From positions 1-8,501 of the forward strand of contig JARRQD010000194.1 in NCBI GenBank assembly GCA_037382205.1: 8,501 nt of DNA, given 5' to 3'. The notes beneath the pieces were generated by a model. It was not told where the DNA came from. It was given only the letters and a program-made list of their open reading frames with translations, and made no database searches. Below, piece after piece: positions 1-6,112 of this stretch (within the stretch, counting starts at the first letter, position 1; each line of letters begins with the position of its first letter). The position numbers and the translations under genes are program-made. This DNA is from Thiodiazotropha sp037382205. Its GTDB lineage: Bacteria > Pseudomonadota > Gammaproteobacteria > Chromatiales > Chromatiaceae.

Positions 1-241
1 CAGGGCAAGGGTCGCTCCCGCACATCCATGTGCCCGCGACACTTGTGCATCCCTGCACGGCGCGCAACGACGCGGAATAGCCTGCTATTCCAAGGCGTTG
101 CAACACCGCCATGCGCCGCTACAAGCGTGCAATTCACGCTGTAGCGTGATTCACCCAGTAGGTGACCATGACCATCGAAGCGATTTTCATCATAATCAAA
201 CACCTGCTATCAGAATGGAGCGGTCAACTGATTTTTTTAGG
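1..241 (+). repeat. Hairpin-rich dispersed repeat, copy A (left end outside window)
   Basis: Bases 122-241 match copy B (5037-5156) over 120 positions with 6 mismatches and no gaps, and both end in the same TTTTTTTAGG. The left terminal repeat seen in copy B is absent here, so the element either starts before the window or is a longer variant. Bases 1-121 differ from copy B and are packed with inverted repeats: GTCGC/GCGAC (11-15, 36-40) enclosing GCACAT/ATGTGC (20-33); GTGCA/TGCAC (45-58); GCAACG/CGTTGC (64-69, 96-101) enclosing GGAATAG/CTATTCC (74-91); TCACGCT/AGCGTGA (134-149); TCACC/GGTGA (151-165). No transposase is encoded. I infer a non-autonomous, MITE-like element. The left boundary is uncertain. 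Confidence 0.75.
168..196 (+). promoter_or_regulatory. Possible outward promoter inside repeat copy A
   Basis: ATGACC (168-173), a 17-base spacer and CATAAT (191-196) resemble a sigma70 promoter (4/6 and 5/6 matches) pointing at the lysR gene. The predicted transcript would start near 203, about 48 bases before the ATG at 251. Copy B keeps the -10 but has ATAACC at -35. This rests on consensus matching only. Confidence 0.3.
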
Positions 242-250
242 TTTAAAGCT

Positions 251-1177
251 ATGAATCGACTTGAGTCTCTGCAGAGTTTTGTGGCTGTGGTGGAGTCTGG
301 CCAGTTCACGATCGCCGCCGAACGGCTGGGCATCGGTAAATCGGTGATCAGCCGACGGGTCTCCGAGCTGGAAGAGCATCTGGGCGCCCTGCTACTGCAA
401 AGAACCACCAGAACCCTCTCTTTGACCGATGCAGGCAGAGAGTTCTATCCACGGGCTGTTCAAGTCCTCGAAGATCTGGATGAAGCGGAGCAGTCAGTGT
501 TACGCTCTCAGCAAGAGTTGAGTGGACGACTGCGTCTTGCGGCGCCCCTCTCCTTTGGCCTGATCCACCTACCCAACGCATTGACCGGTTTCAGCAATCT
601 ACACCCCCGGGTGGTGTTGGACATCGACCTTAATGACAGCGAAGTGGATCTGGTGCAAGAGGGGGTCGATCTGGCACTGCGCATTGGTAACCTGGACAAC
701 TCCACGATGGTCGCCCGCCCGTTGGCGCCGATCAACTTTGTACTCTGCGCCAGCCCGGACTATCTGCAGCGCCTGGGGACACCCCAATCACTCGAAGCGC
801 TAGCGCAGCATAAGGGGCTCTGTTACTCCAACCTGCCAGAACCACAGAAGTGGCGTTTCATCGATCCAATAGGTCGAACTCAAACCATACGCATTCCTCT
901 ACAGATGCAGTCGAACAACGGCCAGCTGCTGCTGAATGCCGCCAGTGCAGGAGTGGGGATCTGTCTTTCCCCCACTTTTATCGCTTATCAGGCCATTCAA
1001 GATGGACGCTTAAAAGCAATCCTTACTGACTACCAGATACCATCCGTCACCGCCTATGCCATCTACCCGAATCGCAGATTCATACCACAACGGGTCAGAG
1101 CGCTGGCTGACTATCTACGCGAGCAATTCGGTGATCAACCCTATTGGGATAAAGGATTGAAACCTCTCATCTCATGA
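251..1177 (+). CDS. LysR-family transcriptional regulator
   Basis: A 308-aa DNA-binding regulator. Residues 1-60 form the LysR winged helix-turn-helix (SLQSFVAVVESGQFTIAAER, then SVISRRVSELEEHLG and the LLLQRTTRTLSLTDAG wing). A linker helix follows, and residues ~88-295 are the periplasmic-binding-like effector domain (ALRIG, the SNNGQLLLNAASAGVGICL stretch). The length is normal for the family and the wing resembles the CrgA/DmlR/YafC-type subgroup; the effector is unknown. The frame stays open upstream to an ATG at 98, but that extension lies inside the repeat, and the LysR N-terminus aligns at 251, so I chose 251. The ribosome-binding site would be the AGG at 239-241, the last bases of the repeat. 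The stop overlaps the convergent 118-aa gene by 6 bases. No divergent target gene is visible because the window begins within the repeat. Confidence 0.93.
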   Translation: MNRLESLQSFVAVVESGQFTIAAERLGIGKSVISRRVSELEEHLGALLLQRTTRTLSLTDAGREFYPRAVQVLEDLDEAEQSVLRSQQELSGRLRLAAPLSFGLIHLPNALTGFSNLHPRVVLDIDLNDSEVDLVQEGVDLALRIGNLDNSTMVARPLAPINFVLCASPDYLQRLGTPQSLEALAQHKGLCYSNLPEPQKWRFIDPIGRTQTIRIPLQMQSNNGQLLLNAASAGVGICLSPTFIAYQAIQDGRLKAILTDYQIPSVTAYAIYPNRRFIPQRVRALADYLREQFGDQPYWDKGLKPLIS

Positions 1178-1528
1178 AACCTCTGACAGATTGAGCTGAG
1201 CAAAAACGGCCCGCACATCGTGTTCCTCTACAATCTGTAATACTTCAGCAGGGGACAGACTCCCGGTTGCGCCGAAGGCATCATTCAGCCCTGTTTTCAA
1301 TTCACTTTTATAAGCTTGTAAAAGTGATAACACCTGGTCTCTACTAAATTGATCCGGTATGGTTTGTCGCCGCTCACCATGATCATCCAATAATGTAACC
1401 TCAGCAGAACGCCGGATCATACACGGCTTACCACTCTCTTCATGTGAAGCAGTCATAGGCCCTGTTTTACAATATCGCTGCTCCTGATAGAGGAACTTTT
1501 GACCAACCTTGAGTAGCGGGAAACGCAT
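1172..1528 (-). CDS. Conserved-looking hypothetical protein, 118 aa
   Basis: I do not recognise this family. The protein is soluble, with no signal peptide or membrane segment. The N-terminal ~55 residues (KVGQKFLYQEQRYCKTG, then MIRRSAEVTLLDD) look like a small beta domain with two cysteines (20 and 36). The C-terminal half is mostly helical and charged (QVLSLLQAYKSELKTGLNDA, VLQIVEEHDVRAVFAQL). GAGG at 1534-1537 (read on the minus strand) lies 6 bases before the ATG, a good ribosome-binding site that supports this start. It follows the kinase-fusion gene by 30 bases on the same strand, so the two are probably cotranscribed. Its last 6 bases overlap the end of the convergent lysR gene, leaving no room for a terminator between them. 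Confidence 0.75.
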   Translation of the reverse strand: MRFPLLKVGQKFLYQEQRYCKTGPMTASHEESGKPCMIRRSAEVTLLDDHGERRQTIPDQFSRDQVLSLLQAYKSELKTGLNDAFGATGSLSPAEVLQIVEEHDVRAVFAQLNLSEVS

Positions 1529-1558
1529 AGCAACCTCATCAATTTGAGTGGCGTGTGA

Positions 1559-3130
1559 TTATCTCATCAAATGCTGCAATACGGTCGCAAGAAAACCTGG
1601 CGGAGGAAAAGTCTCACTCTCGATAACCAGAGCCTGTTGGCTCTCCTCTGCTGTCAGCGGATCCGCACTAAGCTGTTGGTGCTGCAACACAGATAGATCC
1701 GCCTCGGAAGCATCCACACCCTGCTGTTGCCTGGCTGTTATCCGATCTCGCAGCAGCAGCCGGGAAGCCTGACAATCCAGAATCAGTAGAGGCACCTGGA
1801 GCTCCTTGGCAAGCCGATGAAAGATAGCTCTCTGCCACACTTTAAGAAAGGTTGCATCGATAATCACCGAGAAACCCGCATGCAGCAGTCCAGCGGCAAT
1901 ACCGGCCAGATGGTGATAGGTTGTCTCTGTTGCTTGCTGCGTGTAGCGAGCAGCGCGCTCTTTAGCTTCGTCAACTGAGTCGACCGGATAGAGTCGCTTC
2001 CGCTCGACATCCGAACGAATCCTGATTGCCATCAACTGTTCGGCAAGTTGTCCGCTGATTGTACTTTTGCCTACCCCTGAAAGCCCATGTGTGATCAGCA
2101 GTGATGCGGGAGGATGACAAATCAGAGTCTCCGCCAGAGAGAGATAACTCTGATAAGCTTCCAGGTGACGCCTCTGGTCATCAGCTGAAAGATCCGGCTG
2201 GCAGACTCGAATGGCGCAGACCTTGGCTCTCACCATGGCACGATAGAGCATATAGAACCTGAGCAGAGGCAGGCCGGCATAATCCCCCGTCTCCTCTAGA
2301 TATCGATTCAGTAGTCGATCCGCCAGCGGATGCAGTCCTCGATGTTGGAGATCCATCAGTAGAAAGGCGACATCACTGAGGGTATCGATCCAGTGCAGCT
2401 TCGGATTGAATTCGATACCATCGAAAGGGGTAATCTGGCCCTTGTAGAGGACGATGTTGCCCAGATGGAGATCCCCATGACACGCTTTGATTGAACCACT
2501 CAGATAGCGCTCCTCAATCAGTTCCCGAAGTTGTTCTACCTGATAGTCGGTCCAGCTCTGTAATGAGTTGAGACGCTCAATTTCCAGGAGCGGCTGTTTG
2601 AGTGCTCGAATCAGCTGAAAATTCTCCTGCATCGGCTCGACCACTTGCTCAACGCCATCTTGCGATGGCTCTGGGAGCGAGTCGGCACGCTGATGAAAAT
2701 GTGCCACCATCAGCGCCAACCGGTCGATGAGCTGAGGTTCCAGAGTCAGCTGATCAAACAGATCCTGCTGGCGAAAGCGGCGCATCTTTACCGCATACTC
2801 CAATGGCTCACCCTGACCATCAATCACTGGCTGATCCACAGCCCCCCCTATGCTCACAACACCCACATAAAGCGGCGCGGCATAACGCCGATTGAGGCGC
2901 ACCTCTTCTTGGCAGTAAAAACGACGCTTTTCCAAGCTGGAGTAATCGAGAAATCCAAGATTCAGAGGCTTCTTTATCTTGTAGACAAAACCCCCGATCA
3001 TTAGCAGGTGGGAGATGTGAGTCTCGATATGTTCAATCGACTCAATCCCATGACCAAAGCAGCCGGGATGGGCCAGCAACTGGGCAACCAGCCGATTCTG
3101 TCTCAACAGATCTGTCTTATTGCAGGCCAT
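1559..3130 (-). CDS. Fused aminoglycoside phosphotransferase-like / P-loop kinase protein
   Basis: A 523-aa two-domain protein. Residues ~30-330 are an APH/choline-kinase-like fold: GGFVYKIKKPLNLGFLDYS (46-64) looks like the nucleotide-lysine region, HGDLHLGN (218-225) is the catalytic loop with Asp220, and FDGIEFN (236-242) holds the metal-binding Asp237. Residues ~343-520 are a P-loop kinase with Walker A GLSGVGKST (349-357), IRSDVERKR (371-379) and a Walker B-like strand VIIDATF (422-428), as in the COG0645-type kinases. The fusion (COG2187 plus COG0645 in COG terms) is common in proteobacteria, but the substrate is not known; calling it antibiotic resistance would be unjustified. No signal peptide or membrane segment. 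It shares a 153-base divergent promoter region with the YgaP-like gene and is followed after 30 bases by the 118-aa gene. The ribosome-binding site is weak (AGAGA, about 10 bases upstream). Confidence 0.9.
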   Translation of the reverse strand: MACNKTDLLRQNRLVAQLLAHPGCFGHGIESIEHIETHISHLLMIGGFVYKIKKPLNLGFLDYSSLEKRRFYCQEEVRLNRRYAAPLYVGVVSIGGAVDQPVIDGQGEPLEYAVKMRRFRQQDLFDQLTLEPQLIDRLALMVAHFHQRADSLPEPSQDGVEQVVEPMQENFQLIRALKQPLLEIERLNSLQSWTDYQVEQLRELIEERYLSGSIKACHGDLHLGNIVLYKGQITPFDGIEFNPKLHWIDTLSDVAFLLMDLQHRGLHPLADRLLNRYLEETGDYAGLPLLRFYMLYRAMVRAKVCAIRVCQPDLSADDQRRHLEAYQSYLSLAETLICHPPASLLITHGLSGVGKSTISGQLAEQLMAIRIRSDVERKRLYPVDSVDEAKERAARYTQQATETTYHHLAGIAAGLLHAGFSVIIDATFLKVWQRAIFHRLAKELQVPLLILDCQASRLLLRDRITARQQQGVDASEADLSVLQHQQLSADPLTAEESQQALVIESETFPPPGFLATVLQHLMR

Positions 3131-3144
3131 GATTCAGTGATCTC

Positions 3145-3172
3145 TTGACTTAATATTAGATAGTGCTAATAT
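3145..3172 (+). promoter_or_regulatory. Sigma70-like promoter overlapped by a palindromic operator
   Basis: TTGACT (3145-3150), 16 bases, then TAATAT (3167-3172) is a strong sigma70 match directed at the YgaP-like gene. A perfect inverted repeat, ATATTAG-N6-CTAATAT (3153-3172), fills the spacer and covers the -10, the usual position for a repressor. On the other strand TGGACG (3175-3180) and TAATAT (3153-3158), 16 bases apart, could form a promoter for the kinase gene across the same palindrome. The palindrome and spacing are seen directly; the repressor is unknown. ArsR-family proteins such as YgaV/BigR use AT-rich palindromes and control YgaP-type genes elsewhere, so one of these is a reasonable guess. 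Confidence 0.6.
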
Positions 3173-3283
3173 AGCGTCCACTTTTGATCGTAGCAATCAC
3201 GCTCACGATCCTCTACGCCGTTTAACGCCACACCATACGAACGGTATTTGACTGATCAATACATACAGTTTAGAGGCCTTTTC

Positions 3284-3484
3284 ATGAATATTGACCGTAT
3301 TGTGCTCGCCTTTGCCGGCTTTGCAATTCTGTTGAGCGTAGTGCTCTCTCACTACCACCACCCCTATTGGTTGTACTTTACCGCCTTTGTCGGCATCAAT
3401 CTGCTTCAGTCCGCTTTCACAGGTTTCTGTCCATTGGCGATAATTCTGAAGAAAATGGGTAAAAGCAGCGGCTCTGCATTCTGA
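3284..3484 (+). CDS. YgaP-type (DUF2892) small inner-membrane protein
   Basis: A 66-aa protein with two hydrophobic segments (about residues 6-22 and 28-48) and the ending TGFCPLAIILKKMG, characteristic of the YgaP-like transmembrane/DUF2892 family. The rhodanese domain fused to it in E. coli YgaP is absent; stand-alone forms are common. The family is linked to sulfur or sulfide handling by neighbourhood and by YgaP itself, but a function for this stand-alone protein is not established. I chose the ATG at 3284 because AGAGG (3272-3276) sits 7 bases upstream; the frame extends to an ATG at 3248, which lacks a comparable site. The leader from the proposed promoter is about 105 bases and contains GATCGT/ACGATC (3186-3210). 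The downstream neighbour is convergent rimO. Confidence 0.88.
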   Translation: MNIDRIVLAFAGFAILLSVVLSHYHHPYWLYFTAFVGINLLQSAFTGFCPLAIILKKMGKSSGSAF

Positions 3485-3525
3485 TCTCATTCAAATCAGT
3501 AGATTTGCCCCACCGAATGTTGGCA

Positions 3526-3543
3526 TGGCGCATGGATGCGCCA
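3526..3543. terminator. Hairpin between convergent ygaP-like and rimO genes
   Basis: TGGCGCAT, GG, ATGCGCCA is a perfect 8-bp stem, starting 3 bases past the rimO stop and 42 bases past the YgaP-like stop. An alternative outer pairing, TTGGC (3520-3524) with GCCAA (3540-3544), is also possible. Neither side has a proper T run (only ATTTAG on the plus strand), so termination is inferred from position and stem, perhaps for both genes. Confidence 0.45.
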
Positions 3544-3545
3544 AT

Positions 3546-4886
3546 TTAGTCGACCTCAGTCTCATCCACATCCACAGGCTCAGCCTGTAGATCGTGGGCT
3601 GTAGCCGCGGTGATTTTCACGCGAATAAAGTCTCCCGGCTGCAACTCCCATCCCCCTGGAATGAATACCCGCCCATCGATCTCCGGCGCATCCGCTGAAC
3701 TGCGAGCGATAGCCTGTTTCTGATTGACTTCATCAATAAGAACAACCATCTCTTGGCCCACCTTGCCCTGTAACCGTTGGCGGCTAATTTCAGCCTGAAC
3801 CTGCATAAAACGGGCCTGCCGCTCCTCTCTGACTTCAATAGGCAGCGCCCCAGGCAACTGATTCGCAGCTGCCCCATCCACCGGGGAGTAGGCAAAACAG
3901 CCGACTCGATCAAGCTGCGCCTCCTCAAGAAATGCCAACAAATCGGCAAACTCCTGCTCAGTCTCACCGGGAAATCCGACGATAAAGGTACTCCGCAAAG
4001 TCAGATCGGGGCAGCTTCTACGCCAGCGAGCTATCCTTGAGAGCACTTTTTCACTCGCCGCCGGTCTTTTCATCTGCTTAAGGATGCGAAGATTGCCATG
4101 CTGCAGCGGCATATCAAGATAGGGCAGGATATGCCCCTCTGCCATCAACGGTATCAGATCATCCACATGGGGATAGGGGTAGACATAGTGCATTCGCACC
4201 CAGGCCTGCAATTCACCTAACGCAGCAGCCAGATCTTTCAGTTTTGAACTCACCGGGCGACCCTGCCAGAAATCGGGCCGATATTTCAGATCCACCCCAT
4301 AAGCACTGGTATCCTGGGATACCACCAGCAGCTCACGCACACCGGATTCGACCAGCCGCTCGGCTTCCTGCATCACCTCGCCAAACGGGCGACTCACCAG
4401 TGGCCCACGCAGATCTGGGATAATGCAGAAACTACAGCTGTGATTGCACCCTTCGGAGATCTTGAGATAGGCATAGTGTCTGGGCGTCAGTTTGATGCCC
4501 TCGGGAGGCAACAGGCTGGTGAAGGGATCATGGGGTGCTGGCAACTGCTGATGGACAGCCTCCAACACATCCTCATAGGCGTGGGGACCGGTTACCGCCA
4601 GCACTTTTGGGTAGGCCGATCTGATTTTTGATTGATCCTTACCCAGGCAGCCGGTGACAATCACTTTGCCATTCTCCTGCAGTGCCTCACCAATCGCGTC
4701 CAACGACTCTTCCACCGCAGAATCGATAAAGCCACAAGTATTCACAATCACCAGATCGGCCTCTTCATAGCTGCCAATCAGCTGATAACCTTCGGCGCGT
4801 AAGCGGCTGAGTATACGCTCTGAATCCACCAGGTTTTTTGGGCATCCGAGCGAGACAAAACCGATGTTGCTACCACTATTTGGCAT
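3546..4886 (-). CDS. rimO: Ribosomal protein S12 methylthiotransferase RimO
   Basis: A 446-aa radical-SAM enzyme that adds a methylthio group to the conserved aspartate of ribosomal protein S12 (Asp88 in E. coli). The N-terminal domain (residues ~7-100) has the three cysteines of the second iron-sulfur cluster at 15 (SLGCPKN), 51 (NTCGF) and 80 (TGCLG). The radical-SAM motif CNHSCSFC gives Cys147, 151 and 154. A C-terminal TRAM domain spans about 375-440 and, in RimO, contacts S12. The length matches E. coli RimO (441 aa), and the SLGCPKNLVDSE start and YVYPYPH stretch separate it from MiaB, which modifies tRNA. GAGGG at 4892-4896 (minus strand) precedes the ATG by 5 bases. It appears to be a single-gene unit with a repeat element inserted about 100 bases upstream. 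Confidence 0.97.
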   Translation of the reverse strand: MPNSGSNIGFVSLGCPKNLVDSERILSRLRAEGYQLIGSYEEADLVIVNTCGFIDSAVEESLDAIGEALQENGKVIVTGCLGKDQSKIRSAYPKVLAVTGPHAYEDVLEAVHQQLPAPHDPFTSLLPPEGIKLTPRHYAYLKISEGCNHSCSFCIIPDLRGPLVSRPFGEVMQEAERLVESGVRELLVVSQDTSAYGVDLKYRPDFWQGRPVSSKLKDLAAALGELQAWVRMHYVYPYPHVDDLIPLMAEGHILPYLDMPLQHGNLRILKQMKRPAASEKVLSRIARWRRSCPDLTLRSTFIVGFPGETEQEFADLLAFLEEAQLDRVGCFAYSPVDGAAANQLPGALPIEVREERQARFMQVQAEISRQRLQGKVGQEMVVLIDEVNQKQAIARSSADAPEIDGRVFIPGGWELQPGDFIRVKITAATAHDLQAEPVDVDETEVD

Positions 4887-4913
4887 ATTTACCCTCTTAC
4901 AGGAGAATCCTCA

Positions 4914-4943
4914 ATATCAGGTTAGAGCATGAAATAGAGGCAA
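4914..4943 (-). promoter_or_regulatory. Possible rimO promoter
   Basis: On the minus strand TTGCCT (4938-4943), 18 bases and TGATAT (4914-4919) resemble a sigma70 promoter 27 bases before the rimO ATG. The repeat element begins farther upstream at 4985, so its insertion would leave this promoter intact. Confidence 0.35.
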
Positions 4944-4984
4944 TAAAACGGTCTATCATAACTGGGAATTCACTATCCTGGCTA

Positions 4985-5161
4985 ATGATCCTAAAAAGAT
5001 CAGTTGGACAGCGTGAAGGGTGCGCTTGTGGTGGTGCAAGCGTGCAATTCAAGCTGTAGCGTGATTCACCCAGTAGATGACCATAACCATCGGAGCGATT
5101 TTCATCATAATCAAACACCTGCTATTAGAATGGTGCGGTCAACTGATTTTTTTAGGATGAT
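4985..5161 (+). mobile_element. Complete 167-bp MITE-like element with 5-bp target duplication (copy B)
   Basis: The element is 4990-5156, flanked by the direct repeat ATGAT (4985-4989 and 5157-5161). Its ends are inverted repeats: CCTAAAAAGATCAGTTG on the left and, complemented, CCTAAAAAAATCAGTTG on the right (16 of 17 match), with looser similarity beyond. An internal CGCTTG/CAAGCG pair forms another hairpin near the left side. Bases 5037-5156 match copy A at 114 of 120 positions. It has no transposase and is too small for one. The terminal repeats and target duplication argue for insertion by a transposase acting in trans. I cannot assign the family. An open frame (5004-5291) crosses it but shows no sign of coding. 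Confidence 0.82.
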
Positions 5162-5167
5162 AGCTCT

Positions 5168-5237
5168 GCGAACGCACCTCTACTTCAGTATCAACCCGAC
5201 GATGCGCTCTGACGAGTCGAGCTCACCGCATCCTACG
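5168..5237. repeat. Decayed intergenic repeat remnant
   Basis: GCGAACGCACC (5168-5178) and GCTCACCGCATCCTACG (5221-5237) resemble the two arms of a widespread proteobacterial intergenic repeat whose usual form reads GTAGGATGCGGTGAGC...GAACGCACC on the opposite strand. Here the arms are separated by unrelated sequence and no longer pair well, so it looks like an old copy. This rests on recalled similarity, not a search. Confidence 0.35.
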
Positions 5238-5543
5238 CAATCTCAACTCTCAGGCATATCGTTATGGCGCGATGGGTTCATCTGCCATTAGTAGCTGTCG
5301 ATATCTGGGATGACGGTAAAAATAAGGCATCCAGCGCAATGATTTAAATTGGCTTCCGTCTAGATTTGAACTCTGAAACTTGAGTAATAAAACATGGAAA
5401 AGCGACCAATCAGAAACATTGACAAATGAGGCCGGGGATTTGTATTTGCGCTGAACGCAAGAACACCATTAACGACCTTTCAGCCAGCGGATCGGCCGAT
5501 ACCTGAACAGACTGAATCAATCTGCAGTTAGATCGCTTGGCCG
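5238..5543. other. Gene-free stretch, nothing recognised
   Basis: About 300 bases between the decayed repeat and the small minus-strand gene. I see no convincing frame, RNA gene or strong terminator. The only symmetry noted is the short palindrome ATCGGCCGAT (near 5490-5500). It could be degenerate remains of a former gene, but I cannot name one. Confidence 0.4.
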
Positions 5544-5744
5544 CTATCGTCCAGATGCCGCTCGGGAAGAATCAACCTGAGCACTTTTGTAAGCAGGATT
5601 GAGCCGCTCGATGGCCCGCTCAATGGTGGACTGCCCCTTGCCCTGCTCACTGTGTTTAAGAAGGATCATGGCATCCAGCAGAGACATCTCCTCAACATCG
5701 TATACGGGCAATCCATCTTCTGGCAATATTTCTTTATTATTCAT
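5544..5744 (-). CDS. Small hypothetical protein, 66 aa
   Basis: I do not recognise this protein. The N-terminal half is acidic (MNNKEILPEDGLPVYDVEEM); the middle and C-terminal parts are probably helical (SLLDAMILLKHSEQGKGQ, TIERAIERLNPAYKSA), followed by a short polar tail. No signal peptide or membrane segment. It resembles small soluble adaptor or regulatory proteins only in a general way. The start is not certain: AAGG is about 13 bases upstream, too far for a good site, and a TATATA box ends only 5 bases before the ATG, so a leaderless message is possible. A later ATG at residue 20 has GAGGAG directly abutting it, too close to work well. It is divergent from the 79-aa gene across 113 bases containing two overlapping inverted repeats. 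Confidence 0.6.
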   Translation of the reverse strand: MNNKEILPEDGLPVYDVEEMSLLDAMILLKHSEQGKGQSTIERAIERLNPAYKSAQVDSSRAASGR

Positions 5745-5761
5745 AGTAATATATACCTTTA

Positions 5762-5788
5762 TTAATCCTAATGATTAACATAATGTTA
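5762..5788. promoter_or_regulatory. Two overlapping inverted repeats between divergent small genes
   Basis: TTAATC-N5-GATTAA (5762-5778) and TAACAT-A-ATGTTA (5776-5788) are both perfect and share three bases. They lie in the AT-rich 113-base gap between two divergent starts, upstream of a TATGAT box on the plus strand. This suits binding sites for a dimeric regulator controlling both genes; the regulator is not identifiable here. Confidence 0.45.
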
Positions 5789-5793
5789 GTCCG

Positions 5794-5822
5794 TTAAAAA
5801 AATTTTGCAAATCCGCTATGAT
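5794..5822 (+). promoter_or_regulatory. Possible promoter of the 79-aa gene
   Basis: TTAAAA (5794-5799), a 17-base spacer and TATGAT (5817-5822) give a plausible sigma70 promoter with transcription starting about 30 bases before the ATG at 5858. The -35 is weak (4/6). Confidence 0.35.
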
Positions 5823-5857
5823 GCGAGCACTCATAGACCATTCGAAGCAGGCAGGGC

Positions 5858-6097
5858 ATGTCAAATTCAAATAGAGAGATCGTATTGATTGGAGTCGGTG
5901 AAATCGGTGGCGCTCAACTACAACAGACCATCAGCGGACAAACACTGGATGCAAAGGCTCTGATGCAAGCCATGGTTGAGGCTTTTGCAGGTGATCCGCA
6001 GAACAAATGCCTGGGCAGAAGCGCACCAGCTCGACTTGAAAGAGCCCTGACACGGCCGCAACTAAGCAACCTAGCCAATTACCAGACAGTACACTAG
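5858..6097 (+). CDS. Small hypothetical protein, 79 aa
   Basis: Not recognised. The protein opens with a hydrophobic strand and glycine turn (EIVLIGVGEIGG), recalling the first strand of a nucleotide-binding fold, but it is far too short for one. A helical segment (DAKALMQAMVEAFAG) and a polar, arginine-containing tail with one cysteine follow. No signal peptide or convincing membrane helix. AGCAGG, about 6 bases before the ATG, supports the start. It lies 15 bases upstream of fkpB on the same strand and may be cotranscribed with fkpB-ispH, where ileS-lspA stands in E. coli. It could be a standalone small protein or the remnant of a larger gene; I cannot tell which. Confidence 0.6.
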   Translation: MSNSNREIVLIGVGEIGGAQLQQTISGQTLDAKALMQAMVEAFAGDPQNKCLGRSAPARLERALTRPQLSNLANYQTVH

Positions 6098-6112
6098 AAT
6101 CCACTCATACCA

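Noticed and set aside
1..241. CRISPR array or tRNA-like structure in the hairpin-rich left edge
   Set aside because: The stems differ from each other, there is no regular repeat-spacer period, and no cloverleaf or CCA-type end is apparent.
98..250. In-frame upstream extension of the LysR regulator from an ATG at 98
   Set aside because: It lies wholly inside the repeat, a similar peptide is encoded by copy B with no lysR attached, and the LysR family N-terminus begins at 251.
2645..3004. 119-codon frame opposite the kinase fusion
   Set aside because: It is antisense to a well-supported gene and has no recognisable features.
3247..3258. FNR-like box, TTGA-N4-TCAA, before the YgaP-like gene
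   Set aside because: The FNR consensus needs TTGAT-N4-ATCAA; here the half-sites are one base short on each side, and the site lies downstream of the proposed promoter.
3203..3490. 95-codon minus-strand frame over the YgaP-like gene and its leader
   Set aside because: It is antisense to a membrane protein with a clear family signature and shows no features of its own.
5004..5291. 95-codon open frame on the plus strand across the MITE-like element
   Set aside because: It mostly reads repeat sequence with stem-forming constraints and continues into a decayed repeat; no domain or ribosome-binding site supports it.
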